Assembly: GCA_030740435.1 (NCBI GenBank)
Contig: JASLXG010000132.1
Coordinates: 1-33,768, forward strand
DNA length: 33,768 nt
Direction: 5' to 3'
Source: Alphaproteobacteria bacterium
GTDB taxonomy: Bacteria; Pseudomonadota; Alphaproteobacteria; UBA2966
Below are positions 17,504-25,499 of this stretch, piece after piece (within the stretch, counting starts at the first letter, position 1; the number at the start of each line of letters is the position of its first letter). The notes below the pieces were generated by a model. It did no database searches, was not told the origin of the DNA, and saw only the letters and a program-made list of their open reading frames with translations. The translations under genes and the position numbers were made by a program.

Positions 17504-19105
17504 ATGGACGATGCAAATCAACTGATCCTGGCCCGCCTGATAGCCGCCTGGAGCCAAAGCGATCCCGAGCGCGATGTGCTGACCTTCGTCAACGTCGAAG
17601 CGGACGGTGCTTTGACCGGCATCGAGCGCACTTATGGCGAGCTTTGGCTAGAGGGCCAGCGGCTGGCCCGGGGCCTGATCGAGGAAGGCATGGCGCCGGG
17701 CGCAAGCTTCGCCATCGTCATGCAGAACCACCCCGAATTCGTCGACGCCATGGTGGCGTCCTCGATCGCCAACACGGTGTTCGTGCCCATCGATCCGCGC
17801 ACCCGTGGTGCCAAGCTCGCCTACATGCTCGACTTCGCCGAATGCCGGGGTGCGGTGGTGGCGGACTATGCGCTGGCGCAGTTTTTGGAGATTCAAGACG
17901 GGCTCTCGAGCCTGGAGTGGCTCTGGGTTCTGGATACCGGCTTAGCGGTCGAGCTGCCGGCGATGCCCCGGGCGCGGCGGCTCTCCCAGGTGCTGGCCGA
18001 CGGCAAAGGCCCCGATCTGGAGATCCGGGCCTGCGATCCGGAGCAGCCCATGCAGATGCTCTATACCTCCGGCACCACGGGCGATCCCAAGGCCATCCTC
18101 GCGCCCTACACCCGCTTCGGCGAGATCGCCTCGCTGGGCTCGGCCATCGGCTTGCAAGCGGGCGACCGGCCCTATACCGGCCTCTCGCTGAGCCACGCCA
18201 ACGCCCAGATCATCACGCTGGGCAATGCCCTGATGGGCGGCTATCGGGCGGTGATCAGCCGCAAGTTCAGCAAATCAAGGCTCTGGGACATCACCCGGGC
18301 CTATGGCTGCACCAGCTTCAACCTGCTGGGCGGCATGACGACCGCTATTTACGCCGAGCCGCAGCGCCACGATGATGGCGACAACCCGGTGCGCTTCGTA
18401 TTCTCGGCGGGCATGCCGGCCGCTATCTGGGAGGATTTCAGCCAGCGCTTCCAAGTCGAGATTTTCGAATTCTACGGCACCGCCGAGGGCGGCATTACGC
18501 TCAATCCGCCGGGTGATGGGCCCATCGGCTCGATGGGCCGGGCGCCGCCGACGCTGGTTTGCAGCATACGCGACCAGGACGACAAAGAGTGCCCGGAAGG
18601 CGAGCCCGGCGAGATTTGCTTCCGCAACGCCGACGGCCCGGCCTCGCCGGTGGCCTACCACAAGGAGCCGGAGGCCTCGGCCGCCAAGACCCGCGACGGC
18701 TGGTTCCGCTCCGGCGACATCGGCCACATGCGGGACGGCTGGGTCTATTTCGCCTACCGCCGCGGCAGCGCCATCCGGCGCAACGGCGACTTCGTCAACC
18801 CGGCCTTCGTGGAAAAGGTCCTGGCCGAGGTCGCCGCCGTCTCGGACGTTTTCGTCTACGGCCTGGCCACGGCCGGCAATGCGCCGGGCGAAAAGGAAGT
18901 GGTGGCGGCCATCGTGGCGGCGGCGGATTTCTCGGCCGATGCTGTGTTCGCGGCCTGCCGGGCCGGGCTGGAAGCCAATTCCGTGCCCGGTTTCCTGCAA
19001 CTAGTCGACGAGATCCCCAAGACGGCTTCGGAAAAACCGCAGGAGCGGTTCCTGGCCGAAGCCTTCGATCCGGGCGCCGGGAACGTCTTTTCCGCCGGCG
19101 GCTGA
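17504..19105 (+). CDS. CaiC-like acyl-CoA ligase (ANL superfamily)
   Basis: 533 residues. The P-loop motif LYTSGTTGDPKAI is at about 186-198, FYGTAEGG is the A5-type motif, and RSGDIGHMRDGW precedes the C-terminal domain. Overall pattern (NHPEFVDAMVASSIANTVFVPIDP) is like crotonobetaine/carnitine-CoA ligases. The C-terminal catalytic Lys region reads PKTASEKPQERF, where GK is more usual than EK. It activates a carboxylic acid with ATP and CoA. It precedes the PrpD-MaoC-ACAD-MaoC-CaiB operon by 78 bases on the same strand and may supply it with a CoA ester. The substrate is unknown. Confidence 0.9.
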   Translation: MDDANQLILARLIAAWSQSDPERDVLTFVNVEADGALTGIERTYGELWLEGQRLARGLIEEGMAPGASFAIVMQNHPEFVDAMVASSIANTVFVPIDPRTRGAKLAYMLDFAECRGAVVADYALAQFLEIQDGLSSLEWLWVLDTGLAVELPAMPRARRLSQVLADGKGPDLEIRACDPEQPMQMLYTSGTTGDPKAILAPYTRFGEIASLGSAIGLQAGDRPYTGLSLSHANAQIITLGNALMGGYRAVISRKFSKSRLWDITRAYGCTSFNLLGGMTTAIYAEPQRHDDGDNPVRFVFSAGMPAAIWEDFSQRFQVEIFEFYGTAEGGITLNPPGDGPIGSMGRAPPTLVCSIRDQDDKECPEGEPGEICFRNADGPASPVAYHKEPEASAAKTRDGWFRSGDIGHMRDGWVYFAYRRGSAIRRNGDFVNPAFVEKVLAEVAAVSDVFVYGLATAGNAPGEKEVVAAIVAAADFSADAVFAACRAGLEANSVPGFLQLVDEIPKTASEKPQERFLAEAFDPGAGNVFSAGG

Positions 19106-19183
19106 GGATACAGCCGGGCCCGGTGGACGACGCTTGCGAATCCCGCCAGACTGACTGAAAACCAGGATCCGGGGAGAAATTCC

Positions 19184-20560
19184 ATGTCCAGCGCCGACGC
19201 CGTCGCGCCGCTGCCCGAGAGCGACATCACCGCCGCCATTGCCGAACGGGCGGCGGCCTTGCGCTTTGCGGACCTGACGCCCGATGCCGTCAGCGTGGCC
19301 GGGCAATGCCTGCTCGACTGGTTCGCCGTCACCATTGCCGGCGCCAGCGAGCCGCTGGTCCGGATGCTGGTGGCCGAGGCCATCGAGGAAGGCGGCATCG
19401 AGCGCGCCAGCCTGATCGGTGCCGGCCGCGGCACGCTGGCCCAGGCGGCGCTGATCAACGGTGCGGCAGGCCACGCTCTGGATTACGACGACGTCCACCA
19501 GGCCATGAAGGGCCACCCCACGGTGCCACTGGTGCCGGCCATTTTGGCATTGGGCGAAAGTTTGGGCGCCAATGGGCGAGACCTGGTCACCGCCTTCGTG
19601 GCGGGCTACGAAAGCGAATGCCGCATCGGCCTGCTGGTGGCGCCGGGGCACTACGGCCGGGGCTTTCACGCCACCGCCACCATCGGCTGCTTCGGGGCGG
19701 CGGCGGCCAGCGCCAACCTGATGGGGCTCGACGCCGAGGCCACGGCCCGGGCGCTGGGCATCGTGGGCACGCAAGCGGCCGGGCTGAAGTCGCAGTTCGG
19801 CACCATGTGCAAGCCCCTGCACGCCGGCCACGCCGCGGCCACGGGCCTGCAGGCCGCCCGCCTGGCGGGGCGGGGCTTCACCAGCCGCCCTGACATCCTC
19901 GAGGTCGAACAGGGTTTCGCCGACACCCACAGCGACGATTTCGACGCCGAGGCGGCGTTGGCCGATCCGCCCGAGGGCTTTTTCCTGCGCGGCAATTTGT
20001 TCAAGTACCACGCCGCCTGCTACCTCACGCATTCGACCATCGAGGCCCTGGCCGGACTCCGGCAGGACCACGATCTCGAGCCGGACCAGTTGGCCGCGGT
20101 GACGCTGGAAGTCGATCCCGGCCACCTCAAGGTCTGCCACATCGAAGAGCCCGCCAGCGGCCTGGAAGTAAAATTCAGCCTGCGCCACACCGCCGCCATG
20201 GCGCTTTCGGGCATCGATACCTCCAACCCCGAGACCTACACCGACGAGCTTGCCGGCCGGCCCGATCTGGTGTCGCTGCGCCGCCGCGTCGAGGTGCAGC
20301 CGAGCGGCGGCCCGGGGACGTTGGCCACGGCGGTGGTGACGCTAGGGGACGGCCGCCGGCTCGAATCCTCGATCGACGTCGGCATTGCGGCCGCCGACCT
20401 CGAGGCCCAGGGCGCGCGCCTGCGGGCTAAATTCGAAAGCCTGGTCATACCCTTGCTGGGCAGCGAAGCCAGCGCCGCCCTGATGGCCGAGCTGGCGGCG
20501 CTCCCGGATCTTGCCGACGCCTCCCAGCTCACTCGCCACCTCAGCAACTGGACCGCCTGA
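19184..20560 (+). CDS. MmgE/PrpD family protein
   Basis: 458 residues, full length for the family that includes 2-methylcitrate dehydratase (PrpD) and cis-aconitate decarboxylase. Characteristic segments are LLDWFAVTIAGASEP near residue 45, NGAAGHALDYDDVHQ near residue 100, HATATIGCFGAAAA near residue 165, and FGTMCKPLHAGHAA near residue 210. It has a ribosome binding site (GGGGAGAA) just upstream. It is the first of five tightly packed genes; its stop overlaps the next start (TGATG). A PrpD-like gene is also part of the P. aeruginosa itaconate locus, where its role is unclear. Here it could act on a tricarboxylic or C5 acid. Confidence 0.93.
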   Translation: MSSADAVAPLPESDITAAIAERAAALRFADLTPDAVSVAGQCLLDWFAVTIAGASEPLVRMLVAEAIEEGGIERASLIGAGRGTLAQAALINGAAGHALDYDDVHQAMKGHPTVPLVPAILALGESLGANGRDLVTAFVAGYESECRIGLLVAPGHYGRGFHATATIGCFGAAAASANLMGLDAEATARALGIVGTQAAGLKSQFGTMCKPLHAGHAAATGLQAARLAGRGFTSRPDILEVEQGFADTHSDDFDAEAALADPPEGFFLRGNLFKYHAACYLTHSTIEALAGLRQDHDLEPDQLAAVTLEVDPGHLKVCHIEEPASGLEVKFSLRHTAAMALSGIDTSNPETYTDELAGRPDLVSLRRRVEVQPSGGPGTLATAVVTLGDGRRLESSIDVGIAAADLEAQGARLRAKFESLVIPLLGSEASAALMAELAALPDLADASQLTRHLSNWTA

Positions 20561-21069
20561 TGACCGAGCCCACAAAGCCGATCGAACCGGCCAAGGATTT
20601 CCGCGGCCAGGCCAAGCTCTGGGCCAAGGGCAACTGCTACGAGGATTTCGAGCCCGGCCGGGTCTTTCACCACCACTGGGGACGCACCATCACGGGCGGC
20701 GACAATTCGCTCTTTTCCAGTCTCACACTGAGCTACAACCCGCTTTACTTCAATGCTCCCTACGCCCAGGCCCACGACCACCCCGGCGTCGTGGTCAACC
20801 CGCTGCTGGTCTTCAACACGGTCTTCGGCATGACCGTCGAGGACCTCAGCGAAGGCGGCGGGCCCTTCCTCGGCGTCGATGGCCTGAGCTACCACAGGCC
20901 GGTCTACGTCGGCGATACGCTAAGCGCCGTCAGCACGGTCGAGGACCGGCGCACCTCGGCCAAGTTCGAGGGCTACGGCATCGTCACCTGGCACAGCGAA
21001 GGCTTCAACCAGCACCAGGTTTGCGTCGTCGACTACCGGCGCACCAACCTGGTGCGCTTCAGGGACTGA
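20560..21069 (+). CDS. MaoC-like hot-dog protein, catalytic residues replaced
   Basis: 169 residues, one hot-dog domain. The N-terminal YEDFEPGRVF and the segment TITGGDNSLFSSLTLSYNPLYFN are MaoC-type. At the two catalytic positions of R-hydratases (Asp or Asn, then His five residues on), this protein has Ser58 and Tyr63, so it is probably inactive alone. The second MaoC gene in the same operon keeps Asn46 and His51. A heteromer of one active and one inactive half, as in ChsH1/ChsH2 or two-domain hydratase 2, is a reasonable model. It overlaps the PrpD gene by one base and ends 2 bases before the dehydrogenase gene. Confidence 0.87.
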   Translation: MTEPTKPIEPAKDFRGQAKLWAKGNCYEDFEPGRVFHHHWGRTITGGDNSLFSSLTLSYNPLYFNAPYAQAHDHPGVVVNPLLVFNTVFGMTVEDLSEGGGPFLGVDGLSYHRPVYVGDTLSAVSTVEDRRTSAKFEGYGIVTWHSEGFNQHQVCVVDYRRTNLVRFRD

Positions 21070-21071
21070 CC

Positions 21072-22265
21072 ATGGACGCAGAAAGCCTGAGCGGCGACGG
21101 CCGCGGCTACATGACCGAGGAACGCCGCCTGATCCAGGATACGGCCCGCGATTTCGCCATGAAAGAGGTGCTGCCGGTGGCCAACGAACTGGACCCGGTG
21201 CAGGGCGACATCCCCATGGAGTTGCGCGACAAGATGGCGGAGCTCGGCTTCTTCGGCATCACCATCGCCGAGGAATACGGCGGCCTGGGCCTGGGCTGCT
21301 TCGAATACTGCCTGGTCACCGAGGAACTGGCCCGGGCCTGGATGAGCGTGGCCAGCATCGTGGCGCGGGGCAACGGCATCTTCGGCCAGAAGGCCATGTC
21401 CGAGGAACAGCGCCGCAAGTGGCTGCCGCGGGCGGCCCGGGGCGAATTCCTGGCCGCCGCCTCGCTGAGCGAGCCCGCGGCCGGATCCGACCTGGCGGCG
21501 ATCTCCTGCCGGGCGCGGCGCGATGGCGACGAATGGGTGATCAACGGGGCCAAGTACTGGTGCACCTTCGCCGACGGTGCCGATTATCTGCTGCTCTTTG
21601 CCCGCACCGGCGAAAGTCCCGACGCCAAGCGCCGGCATTTGGGTATCTCGGCCTTCATCATCGAGAAGCCGCGGGGCGAATTGCCGCCGGGCTGCTCCGG
21701 CAACCCGATTCCCAAGATCGGCTATTTCGGCTGGAAGACCTATGAGCTCGCTTTCGATGATTGCCGCATCCCGGCCGATTGCCTGATCGGCGAGCAGGGC
21801 AAGGCCTTCTACATCATGGCCGGCGGCCTCGAGGTGGCGCGGGCCCATACGGCGGCGCGCTCGGTGGGCCTGGCCCGGGCGGCGCTGGAGGACAGCCTGG
21901 TCTATGCCCAGCAGCGTGAGCAGTTCGGCCAACCCATCGGCGCCTTCCAGGCCGTGCGCTTCAAGCTCGCCACCATGGCCACGGAGGTCGAGGCGGCCCG
22001 GCAGTTGCTCTATTACGTCTGCAACGAGATCGACCAGGGCCGGCGTTGCGACAAGGAGGCCTCGATGGTCAAGTATTTCGCCTCCGAGATGTCCGAACGC
22101 GTCACCAGCGAGGGCCTGCAGATCCACGGCGGCGCCGGCTACACCAAGCTGCACGCGGTGGAACGCCACTGGCGCGACGCCCGCCTGACCAAGATCTTCG
22201 AGGGCACGTCCGAGATCCAGCAGCGCATCATCTCGGACAACCTGCTGGGAAAGACGGCGGGGTAG
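21072..22265 (+). CDS. Acyl-CoA dehydrogenase
   Basis: 397 residues from the ATG at 21072 (MDAESLSGDGRGYMTEERRL); the frame is open further upstream only as a shadow of the MaoC gene, and an internal ATG 13 codons later is an alternative start. Motifs are SLSEPAAGSDLAAI, WCTFADGADYLL, YAQQREQFGQPIGAFQAV and the C-terminal KIFEGTSEIQQR, where Glu377 is the expected catalytic base. FAD-dependent and short/branched-chain-like. Its place in a C5-dicarboxylyl-CoA-like operon recalls methylsuccinyl-CoA or glutaryl-CoA type dehydrogenation, but the substrate is not shown. A similar gene is in the Pseudomonas itaconate locus. Confidence 0.94.
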   Translation: MDAESLSGDGRGYMTEERRLIQDTARDFAMKEVLPVANELDPVQGDIPMELRDKMAELGFFGITIAEEYGGLGLGCFEYCLVTEELARAWMSVASIVARGNGIFGQKAMSEEQRRKWLPRAARGEFLAAASLSEPAAGSDLAAISCRARRDGDEWVINGAKYWCTFADGADYLLLFARTGESPDAKRRHLGISAFIIEKPRGELPPGCSGNPIPKIGYFGWKTYELAFDDCRIPADCLIGEQGKAFYIMAGGLEVARAHTAARSVGLARAALEDSLVYAQQREQFGQPIGAFQAVRFKLATMATEVEAARQLLYYVCNEIDQGRRCDKEASMVKYFASEMSERVTSEGLQIHGGAGYTKLHAVERHWRDARLTKIFEGTSEIQQRIISDNLLGKTAG

Positions 22266-22269
22266 CGCC

Positions 22270-22758
22270 ATGGCCTTGAAAACCAGCGAGCTCACCGGCG
22301 CCGACAACTACTTCGAGGATTTCGAGGTGGGCGCCGTCTTCCGTCATGCCCGGGGCAAGACGGTCGAGGCCATCGACAACGTGCAGATCACCAACCTGGT
22401 GCTCAATACCGCCCAGGCCCACTTCAACGAAGATTCATTGCGCGACAACCCGATGTTCGACCAGCGCGTCTCCTTCGGCGGCGTGACCATTGCGCTGGTG
22501 GTGGGGTTGGCCATGCAGGATACCGGCGAACAGGCGCTGGCCGAGCTGGGCCTGGACAAGATCCGCCTCAAGGCGCCGGTCTTCCACGGCGATTCGCTTT
22601 ATGCCTACAGCCAGGTGCTGGCGCTCGATGATGCCGAACGCGACGACGCCGGCATCGTCAGTTTCCACCACTGGGGCGTCAACCAGGACGACGTGGTGGT
22701 CTTCGAGGGCGACCGCCGGGTGCTCTTGAAGCGGCGCAGCCACTGGGCCGGGCGATGA
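22270..22758 (+). CDS. MaoC-like dehydratase/hydratase
   Basis: 162 residues, one hot-dog domain with YFEDFEVGAVF and DNVQITNLVLNTAQAHFNED. Asn46 and His51 occupy the catalytic pair positions, as in mesaconyl-CoA-hydratase-like MaoC proteins, so it should be the active subunit of the two MaoC proteins here. It would hydrate a 2-enoyl-CoA such as itaconyl- or mesaconyl-CoA. It lies 4 bases after the dehydrogenase gene, and its stop overlaps the CaiB start in an ATGA arrangement (22755-22758). Confidence 0.9.
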   Translation: MALKTSELTGADNYFEDFEVGAVFRHARGKTVEAIDNVQITNLVLNTAQAHFNEDSLRDNPMFDQRVSFGGVTIALVVGLAMQDTGEQALAELGLDKIRLKAPVFHGDSLYAYSQVLALDDAERDDAGIVSFHHWGVNQDDVVVFEGDRRVLLKRRSHWAGR

Positions 22759-23978
22759 ACGATTCGGCCGGCGGGGCGTTGGCCGGCTTGCGCGTCGTCG
22801 ACCTGACGCAGATGCTGGCCGGGCCCTATTGCGCGATGCTGCTGGCCGACCAGGGCGCCGACGTGGTCAAGATCGAGCCCCCCGAGGGCGACGTGACGCG
22901 CCGCCTGGGACCCTTTTTGCCGGGCGACGAGGCCAAGGCCTACAGCGGCTATTACCAGAGCATCAACCGCAACAAGCGCGGCATCGTGCTCGATCTCAAG
23001 CAGGCCGAAGGCAAGGCCGTGCTGCGCCGCCTGGCGGCCGCGGCCGACGTGGTGATCGAGAACTATCGCGTCGGCGTCATGGAGCGCCTGGGCCTCAGTT
23101 ACGAGCAGTTGGCGGCCGAAAACCCGCGCCTGGTCTATGCCGCGGTGCGCGGTTTCGGCGATCCCCGCACCGGCGAGAGCCCTTACGCCGAGTGGCCGGC
23201 CTTCGATGTCGTCGCCCAGGCCATGGGCGGCATCATGGGCATTACCGGTCCCGACGCCGAGACGCCGCTGAAGGTGGGGCCCGGCGTCGGCGACATCGTG
23301 CCGGCCATGTTCGCCACCGTCGGCCTCTTGTCGGCGGTCTATCGGGCGCAAAAGACGGGCCGGGGCCAGTTCGTCGACGTCGCCATGTACGATGCCGTAC
23401 TGGCCATCTGCGAGCGCATCGTCTACCAGCAGGCCTACACCGGCAAGACGCCGCACCCCGAAGGCAACGGCCATCCCATGCTCTGCCCCTTCGGCATCTT
23501 TGCCGCCCGCGACGGCTGGGTCTCGATCGCCTGCCCGCACGACGATTTCTGGGCCGTGCTGGCCGAATGCATGGGCCGGCCCGAGCTGGCCCGGGACCAG
23601 CGCTATGCCAGCAACCCGGACCGGGTCGAGCACGCGGCCGAGGTCATCGCGCTGATCAACGACTGGAGCGGCGGGCGCAGCAAGGCCGAACTGGTCGAGA
23701 TCCTGGGCGGCCGCATTCCTTTCGGCCCGGTGCAGGGCGCCGACGAGATCATGGCCGATCCCCACATGGCGGCGCGCCGGATGCTGGCGACCTTGGAGCC
23801 GGAAGGTTTGGGTGAGGCCATCACCATCGCCGGCAGCCCCATCCGCATGACCGAGACACCGGGCGGCGTGCGTAACGCCGCGCCGCGCCTAGGCCAGCAC
23901 ACCGACGAGGTGTTGGCGGCGGCCGGTTTCGAGCCCGCCGAAATCGCCGAACTGCGCAGCACCGGCGCCGTGGCCTGA
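22755..23978 (+). CDS. CaiB/BaiF (family III) CoA-transferase
   Basis: 407 residues. LRVVDLTQMLAGPYCAMLLA and GADVVKIEPPEGD near the N-terminus, NRNKRGIVLDLK, and the catalytic Asp151 in WPAFDVVAQAMGG are all standard. Family III enzymes move CoA between carboxylic acids through an aspartyl-CoA anhydride. Family members include formyl-CoA transferase, crotonobetainyl-CoA transferase, succinyl-CoA:itaconate CoA-transferase and mesaconyl-CoA C1-C4 transferase. With a MaoC hydratase upstream and a CitE-like lyase downstream, the last two are the best models. It ends the five-gene operon and converges on the DUF3237 gene with only 3 bases between. Confidence 0.94.
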   Translation: MNDSAGGALAGLRVVDLTQMLAGPYCAMLLADQGADVVKIEPPEGDVTRRLGPFLPGDEAKAYSGYYQSINRNKRGIVLDLKQAEGKAVLRRLAAAADVVIENYRVGVMERLGLSYEQLAAENPRLVYAAVRGFGDPRTGESPYAEWPAFDVVAQAMGGIMGITGPDAETPLKVGPGVGDIVPAMFATVGLLSAVYRAQKTGRGQFVDVAMYDAVLAICERIVYQQAYTGKTPHPEGNGHPMLCPFGIFAARDGWVSIACPHDDFWAVLAECMGRPELARDQRYASNPDRVEHAAEVIALINDWSGGRSKAELVEILGGRIPFGPVQGADEIMADPHMAARRMLATLEPEGLGEAITIAGSPIRMTETPGGVRNAAPRLGQHTDEVLAAAGFEPAEIAELRSTGAVA

Positions 23979-23981
23979 GCC

Positions 23982-24434
23982 TTACAAGACCTCGAAAGCC
24001 TCGATAGTGACCCGATCGGGATCGCGCCGGCCGCTGCCCAGCGCCAACACCCGGTTGAGCCATTCGTACTTGCCCGCGGGCGCCTCGAACATGATGGCCT
24101 CGCGAAAATAGTATTCCGCCGGGTCCACCTCCTCGCCCCGGGCCAGGCGCTCGAGCACCTCGGCCGGGCCGTGGCGCAGGCCCCAGCCTTTCATGAATAC
24201 GATGGGGCCATCGTCGCACTGCAGCGAGACCCTGACGTCGAGCTCCGCCACCCCGTCGGCCCGCACCAACTGCCAATCGGAGCTGCCGTCCAACAACACG
24301 CCTTTCAGCCGCTCGCCCGTGAAGGTGCCCTCCGAGACGTGAATGAAACGGCGCTCGCCGAGCGGTGCGCCGGCTGCCACTCGGGGTTCGTCGACCTGGG
24401 CTTCGAGGCGAAACAGCGGGCGGAGTTCGATCAT
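23982..24434 (-). CDS. DUF3237 family protein
   Basis: 150 residues, matching the usual length of DUF3237, a beta-barrel-like family of unknown function. Recognisable features are the N-terminal LRPLFRLEAQV, FIHVSEGTFTGERLKGVLLDGSSDW, the middle YYFREAIMFEAP and the C-terminal WLNRVLALGSGRR. No signal peptide. It is inverted between the CoA-transferase and lyase genes and has its own ribosome binding site (AAGGAA). DUF3237 genes often sit in catabolic clusters for organic acids and aromatics. No function is assigned. Confidence 0.88.
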   Translation of the reverse strand: MIELRPLFRLEAQVDEPRVAAGAPLGERRFIHVSEGTFTGERLKGVLLDGSSDWQLVRADGVAELDVRVSLQCDDGPIVFMKGWGLRHGPAEVLERLARGEEVDPAEYYFREAIMFEAPAGKYEWLNRVLALGSGRRDPDRVTIEAFEVL

Positions 24435-24572
24435 GGTTCGGATTCCTTCTTGTGGCCTGGAGCGATGGTCCCGCCCGGGGCGGATTCGGTCAAGCGCTTT
24501 TCGCGCGCCCCTTTACGGCACCCAGCGGCGCTGGCACCCTGTGCCGGCCTCATTGCCAGGAGAAGCGAGATC

Positions 24573-25490
24573 ATGAGCCAACGACCCCAGCGCGCCCGGC
24601 GCTGCCAGCTTTCGGTGCCCGGCAGCAGCGAGAAAATGATGACCAAGGCGGCCGGCCTGGGCATCGATCACGTTTTTCTCGACCTCGAGGACGCGGTGGC
24701 GCCGGCGGAAAAGCCCGCCGCCCGGGGCAAGGTGGTGGAGGCGCTGAACAGCCTCGACTTCGGATCCTCGGTGCGCTGCGTGCGCATCAACGACCTGGAG
24801 ACGCGCTGGGCCTACAAGGACGTCATCGAGGTGGTAAGCGGCGCCGGAGCCAACCTCGACACCATCATGATCCCCAAGGTCAAGTACGCCCACGACGTGG
24901 TTTGGCTCGATATCATGTTGAATCAGCTCGAGCTCGATCTCGGGCTCGAACGCCGCATCGGCATCGAGCTCTTGATCGAGGAGGTCGAAGGCATGCAGAA
25001 CATCGACGCCATCGCCCAATCCACCCCGCGCCTCGAGGCCATGGTCTTCGGCATGGGCGACTATTCGGCCTCGCAGGGCGTCAACATCGGGGTCGCCATG
25101 GGGGCTGATTCGGACAGCTATCCCGGCGATCTCTGGCACTACCAGCGCCAGCGCCTGGTGGTGGCCTGCCGCGTCGCCGGCATCGACCCCATCGACGGGC
25201 CCTTCGCCAACTTCAAGGACGCAGACGGCTACCGCCGCGAATGCCGCCGTGCCATGATTCTCGGTTGCGTCGGCAAGTGGGCCATCCATCCGGCCCAGGC
25301 CGCACCCTCGACCGAGATCTTCTCGCCCACCGCCGACGAGGTCGAGCACGCCCGCAAGATCGCCGCCGCCTACGACGAGGCCGTGGCGCGGGGCGAGGGC
25401 GCGGCCCAGGTCGACGGCGTGATGATCGACGCCGCCACCGTGCGGATCCTGCAAAACACGCTGGACAAGGCGGACCTCTACGGCCTTTAG
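24573..25490 (+). CDS. CitE/HpcH-type lyase (malyl-/citramalyl-CoA lyase-like)
   Basis: 305 residues from the ATG at 24573, preceded by AGGAGAAG. It is a TIM barrel of the citrate lyase beta/HpcH family: VFLDLEDAVAP near residue 35, substrate-binding Arg71 in CVRIND, metal ligands in GIELLIEEVEG (about 131-140) and in FGMGDYSAS (Asp163), and GCVGKWAIHPAQ near the C-terminus. The long DGPFANFKD segment resembles L-malyl/beta-methylmalyl-CoA lyases more than CitE proper. It would cleave a 3-hydroxyacyl-CoA such as malyl-, methylmalyl- or citramalyl-CoA into acetyl- or propionyl-CoA plus glyoxylate or pyruvate. Its neighbours make citramalyl-CoA cleavage to acetyl-CoA and pyruvate likely. Confidence 0.9.
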   Translation: MSQRPQRARRCQLSVPGSSEKMMTKAAGLGIDHVFLDLEDAVAPAEKPAARGKVVEALNSLDFGSSVRCVRINDLETRWAYKDVIEVVSGAGANLDTIMIPKVKYAHDVVWLDIMLNQLELDLGLERRIGIELLIEEVEGMQNIDAIAQSTPRLEAMVFGMGDYSASQGVNIGVAMGADSDSYPGDLWHYQRQRLVVACRVAGIDPIDGPFANFKDADGYRRECRRAMILGCVGKWAIHPAQAAPSTEIFSPTADEVEHARKIAAAYDEAVARGEGAAQVDGVMIDAATVRILQNTLDKADLYGL

Positions 25491-25499
25491 GGCAGCCCG

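Noticed and set aside
21033-22307. 424-codon open frame on the minus strand
   Set aside because: Antisense to the acyl-CoA dehydrogenase gene with no family resemblance.
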